Source of the DNA: a candidate division WOR-3 bacterium
GTDB lineage: Bacteria > Hydrothermota > Tepidihabitantia > Tepidihabitantales > CAIPLT01
NCBI GenBank assembly: GCA_026418155.1
Contig: JAOABV010000006.1
Location: forward strand, 1 to 58,315
Direction: 5' to 3'
Length of the DNA stretch: 58,315 nucleotides
Shown: positions 50,716 to 58,178 of the stretch, one piece after another
Layout: the number at the start of each line of letters is the position of its first letter
Numbering within the stretch: the first letter of the stretch is position 1
Program-made: the position numbers and the translations under genes
Notes under the pieces: generated by a model
The model's input: only the letters and a program-made list of their open reading frames with translations
Database searches by the model: none
What the model was told of the DNA's origin: nothing

Positions 50716-51444
50716 TTAATCACATTGAGTATTAAATAATTTTTTTACGCGTTCCCATTCTTCCGGTGTATTGATACCAAAACTTTCTTCCGGTGTTTTT
50801 GTTCTTACAGAGTTTACCTTACCACCTTGTTTAATAATTTCGGTTAATGCCGAAGTTAGATAATATTCGCCATCTTTGGAACTGGCGGGTAAGGTATCTA
50901 AAATCGGTTTTAGTTTTGCAAAACGAAAAGCATAAACGCCGGTATTAATCTCGTTAATCTTCTGAATTTCAGGTCCGGCATCTTTATGTTCAATGATAGC
51001 AATGATTTCTTGTTGCTCGTTGCGAACAATTCGACCATAACTTGACGGGTTGTCTAAAATTGCAGTCAATATTGTCGCATCGGCTTTTTCTCTATAAAAG
51101 ACCTCGATTAATTCTTTAATCGTGGATAATTTTAATAATGGAACATCGCCGTATAATACTAAAATGTCATCATTTACTGATAATAACGGCGCACAAACCC
51201 TAACAGCATCAGCAGTTCCTTTCGCCTCAGGTTGAATAACAAACTGGATACCATAATCACTAAAAATATCTTTAATTTCAAGATTATTAGGAGAAATGAC
51301 GACAATAATTGGGTTTAGTGAGGCTTTTTGGGCCAGTTCTATAATCCAGGCGAGTACGGGACGACCTTTTAGAGGCAGTAACACTTTCGAATGGTTAAGT
51401 CCCATTCGTTTACTTTTCCCGGCTGCGAGAATTATTCCGGTCAT
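50716..51444 (-). CDS. GlmU-like sugar-nucleotide pyrophosphorylase domain protein
   Basis: This 242-aa protein corresponds to the N-terminal uridylyltransferase domain of GlmU: GIILAAGKSKRMGLNHSKVL, PEAKGTADAVRVCAPLL, LYGDVPLL and the EINTGVYAFR segment. The left-handed beta-helix acetyltransferase domain of about 200 residues is absent, so it would make UDP-GlcNAc only from GlcNAc-1-P supplied elsewhere. It overlaps the 3' end of panD by 35 bp and is followed 3 bp later by the LytR_C gene. Confidence 0.88.
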   Translation of the reverse strand: MTGIILAAGKSKRMGLNHSKVLLPLKGRPVLAWIIELAQKASLNPIIVVISPNNLEIKDIFSDYGIQFVIQPEAKGTADAVRVCAPLLSVNDDILVLYGDVPLLKLSTIKELIEVFYREKADATILTAILDNPSSYGRIVRNEQQEIIAIIEHKDAGPEIQKINEINTGVYAFRFAKLKPILDTLPASSKDGEYYLTSALTEIIKQGGKVNSVRTKTPEESFGINTPEEWERVKKLFNTQCD

Positions 51445-51790
51445 TAATTATACAATTGTTATTAGCGACAGTTATTTTTTTGGCTTCAAAACTTCTGGCA
51501 GTAACGGTTTCCATTGCCGCATAAGATAAAACCGTTAGTTCATCGCCAATTTCTCCCAAGGTAGCAGTTCTTCCATTAAGACACACGGTGCCACTACCTT
51601 TTTCACCTTTCGTAACATAGGTTTCGAATTGAGCGCCATTGTTGTTATTGATTACCTGAACCAATTCTCCTTCTAAAATATCAGCGCGTTGAATCAATTC
51701 TTCGTCAATGGTAATACTGCAGTCTGTAAGAAGATTTTTATCCGTTACTTTTAAATGTTGGATTTTAGATTTCAAAAGAAACCGTAACAT
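51410..51790 (-). CDS. panD: aspartate 1-decarboxylase (pyruvoyl-dependent)
   Basis: This 126-aa PanD makes beta-alanine for pantothenate and CoA. Self-cleavage before Ser25 generates the pyruvoyl cofactor; the site reads TDC-SITIDEEL, where residue 24 is Cys rather than the usual Gly. ADILEGELVQVINNNNGAQF, then ETYVTKGEKGSGTVCLNG, follow the family closely. It starts 6 bp after rplQ, an unusual fusion of CoA synthesis to the alpha operon, and overlaps the GlmU-like gene by 35 bp. Confidence 0.92.
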   Translation of the reverse strand: MLRFLLKSKIQHLKVTDKNLLTDCSITIDEELIQRADILEGELVQVINNNNGAQFETYVTKGEKGSGTVCLNGRTATLGEIGDELTVLSYAAMETVTARSFEAKKITVANNNCIINDRNNSRSREK

Positions 51791-51796
51791 TCACAT

Positions 51797-52186
51797 TTAA
51801 GTTTTCTTAGTTCCTTCCTTTTCCTTCGTTTTTTTGATAGTGAGTTCTAACAGCGCCATTTCGGCACTATCCCCTACTCGGTGCTCTAATTTAAAAATTC
51901 GGGTATATCCTCCTTGTTGGTTTTGAAACCTTGGGGCTATTTCATCGACTAAATGTTTTACTAACTGCTTGTTTTGTAAAAATCTAAAAACATAGCGTTG
52001 ATGGGCAACTGATTTATTTTGAGCATACCGAATTAATCGTTCAGCATGTTTTTGTACCAGTTTCGCTTTGGCTAAGGTGGTTTTAATTCGTTCATGGATG
52101 AATAAGGATCGGAGCATATTTTTGATTAACGCTTTTCGATGTGCAGCAGTTCGGCCTATTTTTTTTATTTTTCTGCCGTGACGCAC
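51797..52186 (-). CDS. rplQ: 50S ribosomal protein L17
   Basis: L17, 129 aa, near the tunnel exit. RHGRKIKKIGRTAAHRKALI, then NMLRSLFIHERIKTTLAKAK and GGYTRIFKLEHRVGDSAEMA, match the family. It follows rpoA by 3 bp, the standard order. Confidence 0.97.
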   Translation of the reverse strand: MRHGRKIKKIGRTAAHRKALIKNMLRSLFIHERIKTTLAKAKLVQKHAERLIRYAQNKSVAHQRYVFRFLQNKQLVKHLVDEIAPRFQNQQGGYTRIFKLEHRVGDSAEMALLELTIKKTKEKEGTKKT

Positions 52187-52189
52187 AGC

Positions 52190-53200
52190 TCACTCCTTTT
52201 TCATTATTTCTGTAACATCCATGCCAAAACTTAAGCCATGTGCTTCTAAGATTTTACGAACTTCTTCCAAAGACTTGCGACCGAAATTTTCGATGTCAAG
52301 CATTTCGCGTTCGGTACGGCTGACCAAATCGCCAACGGTTATAATATTTACCTTTTCCCCAGTTTTTTTCGAGCGCCCTTTTCGGAGACAATTAAGAGCT
52401 CGATTTGAAAGTTCCAACTCTTCGATATCCATTTTAAGAAGGTCAATTAATCGTTGCTTTTCTTTGTCATAGCGTTCAGCCATAATAAATTCCGGTTCTT
52501 TTTCAGTAGGAATAAGGTTTATGAGATGATTTTTTAAGATTGTGGCACTTTGAATGAAACACTCTTCTGGAAATACCGTTCCATCAGTCCAAATTTCTAA
52601 AATTATTTTTTCATAATCAGCTCGGTCCGCAACCCGAGTGTTTTCTACCCAGAAATTCACTTTTTTAACTGGTGAGAAAAAAGCATCAAGGAAAATGGTG
52701 CCTTCAGGATAACTGCCAAGTTTTTTTAATCGTTCCGCAGGAATATAACCCCGTCCATTTTCAACACGTAATTCAATGTGGACGCTTTGATTGGCATCGG
52801 TAATATTAAGAATGGTTTGCTCAGGATTAGCAATAATGATTTCAGGCGGCACAGTTAAATGTTTAGCCTTATATTCATTTATGCCTTTTGCATGGAGATA
52901 ACAAAGTTTAGGAGTTTCGGAATCTAAGCGCATACGAATCTTTTTTATATTTAATATGATTTGTGATACATCTTCAATAACTCCGGGAATAGTAGAAAAC
53001 TCGTGGAGCACATTATTAATACGGACTTGAGTTACTGCCGCACCCTGAATTGATGAAAGCAGGGCTCGACGTAAGGCGTTACCGATAGTATGCCCCCAAC
53101 CTTTTTCTAAGGGAGTAATAGTAAATTTTCCGTAATTACTGGTAGCAGTTTCTTTTTCGAGAACTGCACTTTCCGGTAATAAAATGGGTGTTAATTTCAT
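52190..53200 (-). CDS. rpoA: RNA polymerase alpha subunit
   Basis: RpoA, 336 aa. The N-terminal dimerisation domain (FTITPLEKGWGHTIGNALRR, then ALLSSIQGAAVTQVRINNVL) nucleates polymerase assembly. The C-terminal domain (SNRALNCLRKGRSKKTGEKV, then ITVGDLVSRTEREMLDIENF and GRKSLEEVRKIL) contacts UP elements and activators. It retains an LNCLRK motif in place of the usual LNxLKR. This matters here because AT-rich R1 elements lie just upstream of several promoters. Confidence 0.97.
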   Translation of the reverse strand: MKLTPILLPESAVLEKETATSNYGKFTITPLEKGWGHTIGNALRRALLSSIQGAAVTQVRINNVLHEFSTIPGVIEDVSQIILNIKKIRMRLDSETPKLCYLHAKGINEYKAKHLTVPPEIIIANPEQTILNITDANQSVHIELRVENGRGYIPAERLKKLGSYPEGTIFLDAFFSPVKKVNFWVENTRVADRADYEKIILEIWTDGTVFPEECFIQSATILKNHLINLIPTEKEPEFIMAERYDKEKQRLIDLLKMDIEELELSNRALNCLRKGRSKKTGEKVNIITVGDLVSRTEREMLDIENFGRKSLEEVRKILEAHGLSFGMDVTEIMKKE

Positions 53201-53257
53201 AGGTTTATTAACTTATTGTCTGTTCTTTGCGAATTAACATTATAATATCTCATAATT

Positions 53258-53869
53258 TTATTTTGAATAGAGTTCGACAATTAATTGAGTATTTACTGGT
53301 ATATCTTTAATATCTTCACGAGATGGTAGTCGTAGTACCTTACCGATAACATTATCTTTATCTAATTGGAGCCAATCGACCGTAGTCGGTTCTTTATCGA
53401 TCAGGATTTTCTTTGCCATTTCTAACCCTTTTTTATCTTTGATCGAAATCGTATCATCAGGATTTACTTCATAAGAAGGAATGTTAACCTTTTTACCATT
53501 TACTAAAATATGTCCGTGACGCACAAACTGTCTTGCCTGTGCTCGGGAATTGCAAAAACCTAAACGATATACAGTGTTATCTAAACGACGTTCTAAAGAG
53601 ACTAATAATTGTTCTCCAGGATTCTTTTTCTTTTGAGCACGCAAAAAGATGAGATGAAATTGTTGCTCTAATACACCGTATATTGCTTTAAGTTTTTGTT
53701 TCTCTTTTAATTGGATAGAATACTGTGAAAGTTTTTTACCGCGGTCAACCTGTTTTTCTAACCGCTTAGGCAATACACATTTATCAGTGTAACATTTTTC
53801 GCCTTTGAGAAAGAGTTTCTCGCCGGCGCTGCGACACCGTTTACAAATAGGACCTATGTTTCGTGCCAT
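53258..53869 (-). CDS. rpsD: 30S ribosomal protein S4
   Basis: S4, 203 aa, a primary 16S-binding protein and often an operon regulator. ARNIGPICKRCRSAGEKLFL and CYTDKC give the zinc-binding (C+) form; the S4 RNA-binding domain lies around RRLDNTVYRLGFCNSRAQAR and VRHGHILVNGKKVN. The ORF could begin at 53908, but that would run through the promoter; ATG 53869 starts MARNIGP as in homologues. The predicted leader is only about 4 nt. Confidence 0.97.
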   Translation of the reverse strand: MARNIGPICKRCRSAGEKLFLKGEKCYTDKCVLPKRLEKQVDRGKKLSQYSIQLKEKQKLKAIYGVLEQQFHLIFLRAQKKKNPGEQLLVSLERRLDNTVYRLGFCNSRAQARQFVRHGHILVNGKKVNIPSYEVNPDDTISIKDKKGLEMAKKILIDKEPTTVDWLQLDKDNVIGKVLRLPSREDIKDIPVNTQLIVELYSK

Positions 53870-53879
53870 ATAAGTGTCT

Positions 53880-53908
53880 ATTTTAATATAAAAATTGTTT
53901 TTTGTCAA
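53880..53908 (-). promoter_or_regulatory. promoter for rpsD-rpoA-rplQ, nearly leaderless
   Basis: On the minus strand TTGACA (53908-53903), 17 bp, TAAAAT (53885-53880). Expected start near 53873, about 4 nt before the rpsD ATG at 53869. Confidence 0.8.
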
Positions 53909-54251
53909 TCATTAAAAATTGATTTAGTAGAATTTTATTCGGATTTAAGAGACCCAAAATTTACCATAACAAGATTACCTAAAATCTATATCATTATTTT
54001 ATATTTGAATGTTGAGAGTTTTTATTTCGTTAATCTCAGCAGCTTGTAAATGTCTGGAGTTATAAAAATGTCTGCAGTTATAAAAATCTCTGTAGTTATA
54101 AAAATCTCTGTAGTTATAACAATATGACTAAATTTGATTATTTTTTTGTCATAAAGCATTTGGTTCTTTATGGAATTTCATTAGGATTAATTTAAGGTGG
54201 AACGAACACAGAATTATTCGAGAGGATTTTTAATTTAGCAAGTAAGAAATA
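53909..54251. other. rpsK-rpsD intergenic region
   Basis: A 343-bp break in the usual S13-S11-S4 gene order, with no gene. It contains an 18-bp tandem repeat (54053-54124) and lies upstream of the separate rpsD promoter. Confidence 0.7.
54053..54124 (+). repeat. 18-bp tandem repeat, four copies
   Basis: TCTGGAGTTATAAAAATG, TCTGCAGTTATAAAAATC, TCTGTAGTTATAAAAATC and TCTGTAGTTATAACAATA in direct succession. Confidence 0.95.
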
Positions 54252-54623
54252 CTATACTCTTCTCGGCTTAGGTGGTCGGCAGCCATTATGGGGAATTGGG
54301 GTTACATCTCGGATAGCGGTAATTTTTAATCCGGCATTCTGTAAAGAACGAATTGCCGCTTCACGACCAGGACCGGGCCCTTTTATTTCAATGATAACTT
54401 TTTGGACGCCTAGTGTAACTGCTTCACGACCAGCGGCTTCAGCGCATTGTTGTGCAGCAAAGGGAGTCCCTTTTTTAGCACCTTTAAAACCAATCCGGCC
54501 AGCCGAGGACCAGCATAAAACATTGCCTTCCGGGTCAGTAATAGTTACTATTGTGTTATTAAAAGTAGATAGGATATGAGCGATACAGGTTGGCGGAACT
54601 TTGCGTTTAACTGATTTTTTCAC
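54252..54623 (-). CDS. rpsK: 30S ribosomal protein S11
   Basis: S11, 123 aa, on the 30S platform. [60 protein letters not shown] and a C-terminal [12 protein letters not shown] are diagnostic. It follows rpsM by 14 bp. Confidence 0.98.
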   Translation of the reverse strand: MKKSVKRKVPPTCIAHILSTFNNTIVTITDPEGNVLCWSSAGRIGFKGAKKGTPFAAQQCAEAAGREAVTLGVQKVIIEIKGPGPGREAAIRSLQNAGLKITAIRDVTPIPHNGCRPPKPRRV

Positions 54624-54637
54624 TTTGGTCTCCTTTC

Positions 54638-55027
54638 TTACTTAGGTTTGGTCGTTTCGCGAACCTTTATGACACCTGCAGTTTTTCTTGGACCTTTTCT
54701 GGTTCGGGCATTAGTTCGAGTCCGTTGACCACGAACAGGTAAACCAGCACGATGCCTTAATCCACGATAAGAACCGATTTCGATGTAGCGTTTGATGTTT
54801 GCCGCAACCTCTGCTCGTAGCGCTCCTTCAACTTTGTAATTAGTCTCAATTTCTTTACGAATTTTTGCAATTTCGTCATCTTTCAATTCCATAACTTTTT
54901 TGTTAGGGTCAACACCTGTGCTATCAAGTATCTTCCGTGCCGTACTTAGACCAATCCCATAAATATGGGGTAAAGCGTAAAGGATTTTTTTAGTATCTGG
55001 TAAATCAACACCAGCAATTCTTGCCAT
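54638..55027 (-). CDS. rpsM: 30S ribosomal protein S13
   Basis: S13, 129 aa, in the 30S head, contacting P-site tRNA and L5. [37 protein letters not shown] and [20 protein letters not shown] identify it. It begins the minus-strand alpha cluster. The usual upstream rpmJ and infA are absent. Confidence 0.98.
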   Translation of the reverse strand: MARIAGVDLPDTKKILYALPHIYGIGLSTARKILDSTGVDPNKKVMELKDDEIAKIRKEIETNYKVEGALRAEVAANIKRYIEIGSYRGLRHRAGLPVRGQRTRTNARTRKGPRKTAGVIKVRETTKPK

Positions 55028-55095
55028 TTAAATTCTCCTAATTATTATTTCTTAAATTATTATTAAGAGTCTTAGTTTTGAACAAATAATATAAT

Positions 55096-55124
55096 TTATA
55101 CATAAAATTTGCTGTTTTGTCAAG
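55096..55124 (-). promoter_or_regulatory. promoter for rpsM-rpsK
   Basis: On the minus strand TTGACA (55124-55119), 17 bp, TATAAA (55101-55096). Start near 55089 gives a 62-nt leader before rpsM, with TAGGAGA as Shine-Dalgarno. Confidence 0.85.
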
Positions 55125-55149
55125 GATAAAATGCAATGTGTTCAAGAGA

Positions 55150-55646
55150 TACTATACAGTTTATGAGATTTAATTATAATGGATATGTGAAACAGGTCTT
55201 GAAATTAGCAAAAATTAATTTTAACCGTTTATTCAAAAACATAGTGTTCTGGAAAAGCGCTCTGGAACTATTTAAAAACACAGCAAAATAAGTAATGTGG
55301 GGTAAGTTCCTTATATTAATCGGCAAAACTTGATTTTTCAGACTTCTTTTCAATGAACTCACTGGACGGAAATGTCAATTCTTGCTATTGGATAAATAAA
55401 TTGAACTTATTGAATATGTTTCTTATTTTTTCTGTGAGTTCTCTGATACGGATGCGCACTGTAAGTGTTTCCTTAGCACTTTTTATAATACTCTTTAAGA
55501 TAGCATAAAGAATTTTGTTTAATTTCTTTTCTCTTCCATTAGGGGTATTTTCTTTTTTATTGTTATTAAAATTGTCTGTCATAGGAGAATACACTTTTAT
55601 TTTGAAAATATCAAGTCTAAATTTACACACAATATATGCACTGTCC
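55150..55646. repeat. dispersed degenerate non-coding element, fullest copy
   Basis: Successive parts align with other places in the window: 55268-55355 with 17655-17735; 55363-55471 with 32369-32466; about 55500-55646 with about 20670-20804; and the last 60 bp (R1) also with 6135-6194 and 744-780. No copy has a conserved reading frame. Confidence 0.6.
55587..55646 (-). repeat. R1 element, copy C (promoter-adjacent)
   Basis: On the minus strand GTGTAAATTTAGACTTGATA is present, followed by TTTTCAAAATAAAAGTGTAT. It ends 15 bp before the -35 box of the rpsR promoter. Confidence 0.8.
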
Positions 55647-55661
55647 CCCTTTAACTAATAC

Positions 55662-55690
55662 TTGACAGAAGCAAAAAAATTAAGTATGCT
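55662..55690 (+). promoter_or_regulatory. promoter for rpsR-rplI, leaderless arrangement
   Basis: TTGACA (55662-55667), 17 bp, TATGCT (55685-55690). Expected start near 55697, on top of the two tandem ATG codons at 55695 and 55698. Confidence 0.8.
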
Positions 55691-55694
55691 ATAA

Positions 55695-55907
55695 ATGATG
55701 ATAAGAAAACGAAAACATTGTTTCTTTTGTGAACGCAAAGAACAGGTAATCAGTTATAATAATCCAGTGCTGAGAAACTTCATTAGCGAACGCGGCAAAA
55801 TTCTTCCTGCGCAGTATACTGGGACCTGTCCTCGGCATCAAAGGCGATTAAAGAAAGCAATAAAATTAGCACGTAATCTTGCGATTCTCTCATATGTAAA
55901 AAGATGA
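55695..55907 (+). CDS. rpsR: 30S ribosomal protein S18
   Basis: S18, 70 aa or 69 from the second ATG, on the 30S platform beside S6. KHCFFCERKEQVISYNNPVL, then FISERGKILPAQYTGTCPRH, match the zinc-binding (C+) form. Two ATGs in a row (55695, 55698) overlap the expected transcription start, and there is no Shine-Dalgarno. rpsF and ssb, its usual partners, are absent; rplI follows by 37 bp. Confidence 0.95.
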   Translation: MMIRKRKHCFFCERKEQVISYNNPVLRNFISERGKILPAQYTGTCPRHQRRLKKAIKLARNLAILSYVKR

Positions 55908-55944
55908 CCGAAGTGGTCTATTTTTAATATCTTTATATTATCGG

Positions 55945-56388
55945 ATGAAGATTATTCTAACTCAAGATGTAGAACGTTTAGGGAAAAAGGGCGAAGTAGT
56001 TGAGGTCCGAGATGGCTATGCCCGAAATTATCTTTTACCCAAAGGGCTAGCGATTTATGCAACCAAGGAGCGGTTAAATCAAATAGAGGCAATTAAAGCT
56101 GAGTTATTAAAACGGGAAGAACGGAAACTTAAAAAACTTAAAAATTTAGCAGAGAAACTGGAAACACTTTCGCTTAAAATTGAGCTAAGGATGGGGGAAA
56201 CTGGTGCCTTCGGTGCGATTACTAATGCCGATATCGCCCAATTACTGAAAGCAAATGGATTTGAAATTGACCGTCACAAAATTGAATTATCTTCACCGAT
56301 TAAAGAACCAGGGATATATGATATTCCTGTCAATTTAGGTGCAGTCTCGGCAACTGTTAAACTTTGGGTTACTCCAGTCCAAGTATAA
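55945..56388 (+). CDS. rplI: 50S ribosomal protein L9
   Basis: L9, 147 aa, an elongated protein at the base of the L1 stalk. MKIILTQDVERLGKKGEVVE and VRDGYARNYLLPKGLAIYAT form the N-terminal domain, followed by the connecting helix (AELLKREERKLKKLKNLAEK) and the C-terminal domain (GETGAFGAITNADIAQLL). Confidence 0.97.
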   Translation: MKIILTQDVERLGKKGEVVEVRDGYARNYLLPKGLAIYATKERLNQIEAIKAELLKREERKLKKLKNLAEKLETLSLKIELRMGETGAFGAITNADIAQLLKANGFEIDRHKIELSSPIKEPGIYDIPVNLGAVSATVKLWVTPVQV

Positions 56389-56460
56389 TTCAATTTTGAC
56401 AATATCCAGAAAAAGAATCATTGTCACAGACTTATAGTCTAAAGTAATTCAGAGATTTTT

Positions 56461-56943
56461 ATGATAGAGGTAAAAGTCGCAGGCGTTCTATTCGATTCTC
56501 AAAATAATTCACCCGTGATGTTATTAAAAGAAGTAGACGGTAATAAAATTTTACCAATATTTATTGGTCCAATTGAAGCCGCGGCGATTGCTTATGTTTT
56601 AGAAAATGTAAAATTATCAAGACCGATGACTTTAGATTTGATGAAATTGATAATTGAAGGTTTAAAAATTAAGGTCAAACGCGTAATTATTACAGCCTTA
56701 AAAGACGATACATTCTTTGCAGAAATAATCATTGAAAACGATAACAAAATTCTTTCAGTAGATGCTCGGCCATCAGATTCGGTAGGATTGGCTTTACGAG
56801 TTCAAGCTCCGATTTATGTTGCGGAAGAGGTTATGGATGAAGCAGGAATCACAATGACCGAAGAAGAGGAGGCGCGGTTATCAGAACTTCGCCAGCACCT
56901 TCGTAATATTCCACCGGAAGAATTCGGTAATTATAAAATGTAA
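56461..56943 (+). CDS. bifunctional nuclease family protein (DUF151/BFN)
   Basis: This 160-aa protein has the BFN fold: VKVAGVLFDSQNNSPVMLLK, then LPIFIGPIEAAAIAYVLEN, RPMTLDLMKLIIEGL and DARPSDSVGLALRVQAPIYV. Plant and mycobacterial relatives are described as nucleases or regulators; activity here is unproven. A C-terminal extension with an acidic stretch (MTEEEEARLSELRQHL) is usual for the family. It lies between rplI and tyrS, all on the plus strand. Confidence 0.9.
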   Translation: MIEVKVAGVLFDSQNNSPVMLLKEVDGNKILPIFIGPIEAAAIAYVLENVKLSRPMTLDLMKLIIEGLKIKVKRVIITALKDDTFFAEIIIENDNKILSVDARPSDSVGLALRVQAPIYVAEEVMDEAGITMTEEEEARLSELRQHLRNIPPEEFGNYKM

Positions 56944-56972
56944 TTATAATACAAATTAGAATATAATTTCTA

Positions 56973-58178
56973 ATGGACCAAAGACAAATTCTGGCTGAGT
57001 TGATTAGGGGAACCGAAAGAATAATAAGTGAAGAAGATTTACAGAAAAAACTTGATAGAAGTGTAAAGACTAACAAACCTTTGCGAGTAAAATTAGGCAT
57101 CGATGCGTCAGGGCCAGATATTCATTTAGGTTTTGCGGTTGTTTTAAGAAAACTAAGACAATTTCAGGATTTTGGACATACTGCGGTATTAATCATCGGT
57201 GATTTTACAGGTAGTATTGGCGACCCAACAGGTCGTTCTAAGACCAGACCACAATTGACCGAAGAAGAGATAAAAAGAAATATAGCAAGATATCGAGACC
57301 AGGTATTTAAAATTTTATTACCGGAACGAACTGAGTTTCGTTATAATTCCGAATGGTCAAATCAATTAACCAGTAAAGATATTATAAATTTAGCATCTAA
57401 ATACACAGTTGCAAGAATATTAGAACGAGAAGATTTTAGTCAAAGGTTAAATCAAGGCATACCGGTTTTTATTCACGAAATCCTTTATCCTTTGTTTCAA
57501 GGCTATGATTCAGTGGCGGTTAGAGCCGATATTGAATTAGGTGGTGCTGATCAGTATTGGAACCTTTTGGTCGGTAGAGAATTGCAGCGAGAATTTAATC
57601 AAGAGCCGCAGGTTGTTATGACGATGCCGCTTTTAGAAGGGACGGATGGCAAATTAAAAATGAGCAAGTCTTATAATAACTATATTGGTATTGCTGAACC
57701 ACCCAAAGAAATATTTGGTAAGATAATGTCGATTCCTGATGAAATAATTATAAAATACTTCCGATTGTGTACTAATCTTACAGAATCGGAAATTAGAAAA
57801 ATCGAAGATGATATTAAGGCTGGGCAGAACCCCAAAATTTTCAAGGAGAGATTAGGAAAAGAGATTGTTTCATTATATTACTCGAAAGAAATTGCCGAAC
57901 AAGTAAGTAAAGAATTTGAACTGGTATTCAAACACAAAAAAATACCGGATGAGATAGAAGAGTTTGTTTCACCTGTTCAGCGGATTAATGTTGTTGAATT
58001 GTTAGTGATGGCAAAATTATTGCCTTCAAAAAGTGAAGCGCGAAGAAAAATCAGTGAGGGCGCAATTGAGATAGACGGCCAAAAGGTCAAAGATATAAAT
58101 TACGAACTTAATATCGAAAAACCAGTTATTATAAAGGTCGGCAAACGTAAGTTTTGCAGAGTATTACCTACATATTAA
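56973..58178 (+). CDS. tyrS: tyrosyl-tRNA synthetase
   Basis: This 401-aa class Ic synthetase charges tRNA-Tyr. The HIGH equivalent is in GPDIHLGFAVVL, tyrosine and adenylate residues in GDFTGSIGDPTGRSKTRPQL and GGADQYWNLLVGRELQ, and the KMSKS loop in DGKLKMSKSYNNY. The C-terminal S4 domain (about 335-401, LLPSKSEARRKISEGAIEID) binds the tRNA variable arm. No Shine-Dalgarno is obvious. Only 137 non-coding bases follow before the window ends. Confidence 0.96.
   Translation: MDQRQILAELIRGTERIISEEDLQKKLDRSVKTNKPLRVKLGIDASGPDIHLGFAVVLRKLRQFQDFGHTAVLIIGDFTGSIGDPTGRSKTRPQLTEEEIKRNIARYRDQVFKILLPERTEFRYNSEWSNQLTSKDIINLASKYTVARILEREDFSQRLNQGIPVFIHEILYPLFQGYDSVAVRADIELGGADQYWNLLVGRELQREFNQEPQVVMTMPLLEGTDGKLKMSKSYNNYIGIAEPPKEIFGKIMSIPDEIIIKYFRLCTNLTESEIRKIEDDIKAGQNPKIFKERLGKEIVSLYYSKEIAEQVSKEFELVFKHKKIPDEIEEFVSPVQRINVVELLVMAKLLPSKSEARRKISEGAIEIDGQKVKDINYELNIEKPVIIKVGKRKFCRVLPTY

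Larger units (their letters stand above)
55028..55694. other. rpsM-rpsR divergent intergenic region
   Basis: 667 bp without a supported gene. It holds the rpsM promoter on the minus strand, then the fullest copy of a dispersed degenerate element (about 55150-55646) that ends in R1 copy C, then the rpsR promoter on the plus strand. Confidence 0.75.

Noticed and set aside
54053-54124. CRISPR array
   Set aside because: 18-bp units are directly adjacent without spacers and there are no cas genes; it is a minisatellite.
55385-55630. 81-aa minus-strand ORF, Lys-rich
   Set aside because: It covers the dispersed element; the 20.7-kb copy has an in-frame stop and frame changes, so there is no sign of selection on a protein.
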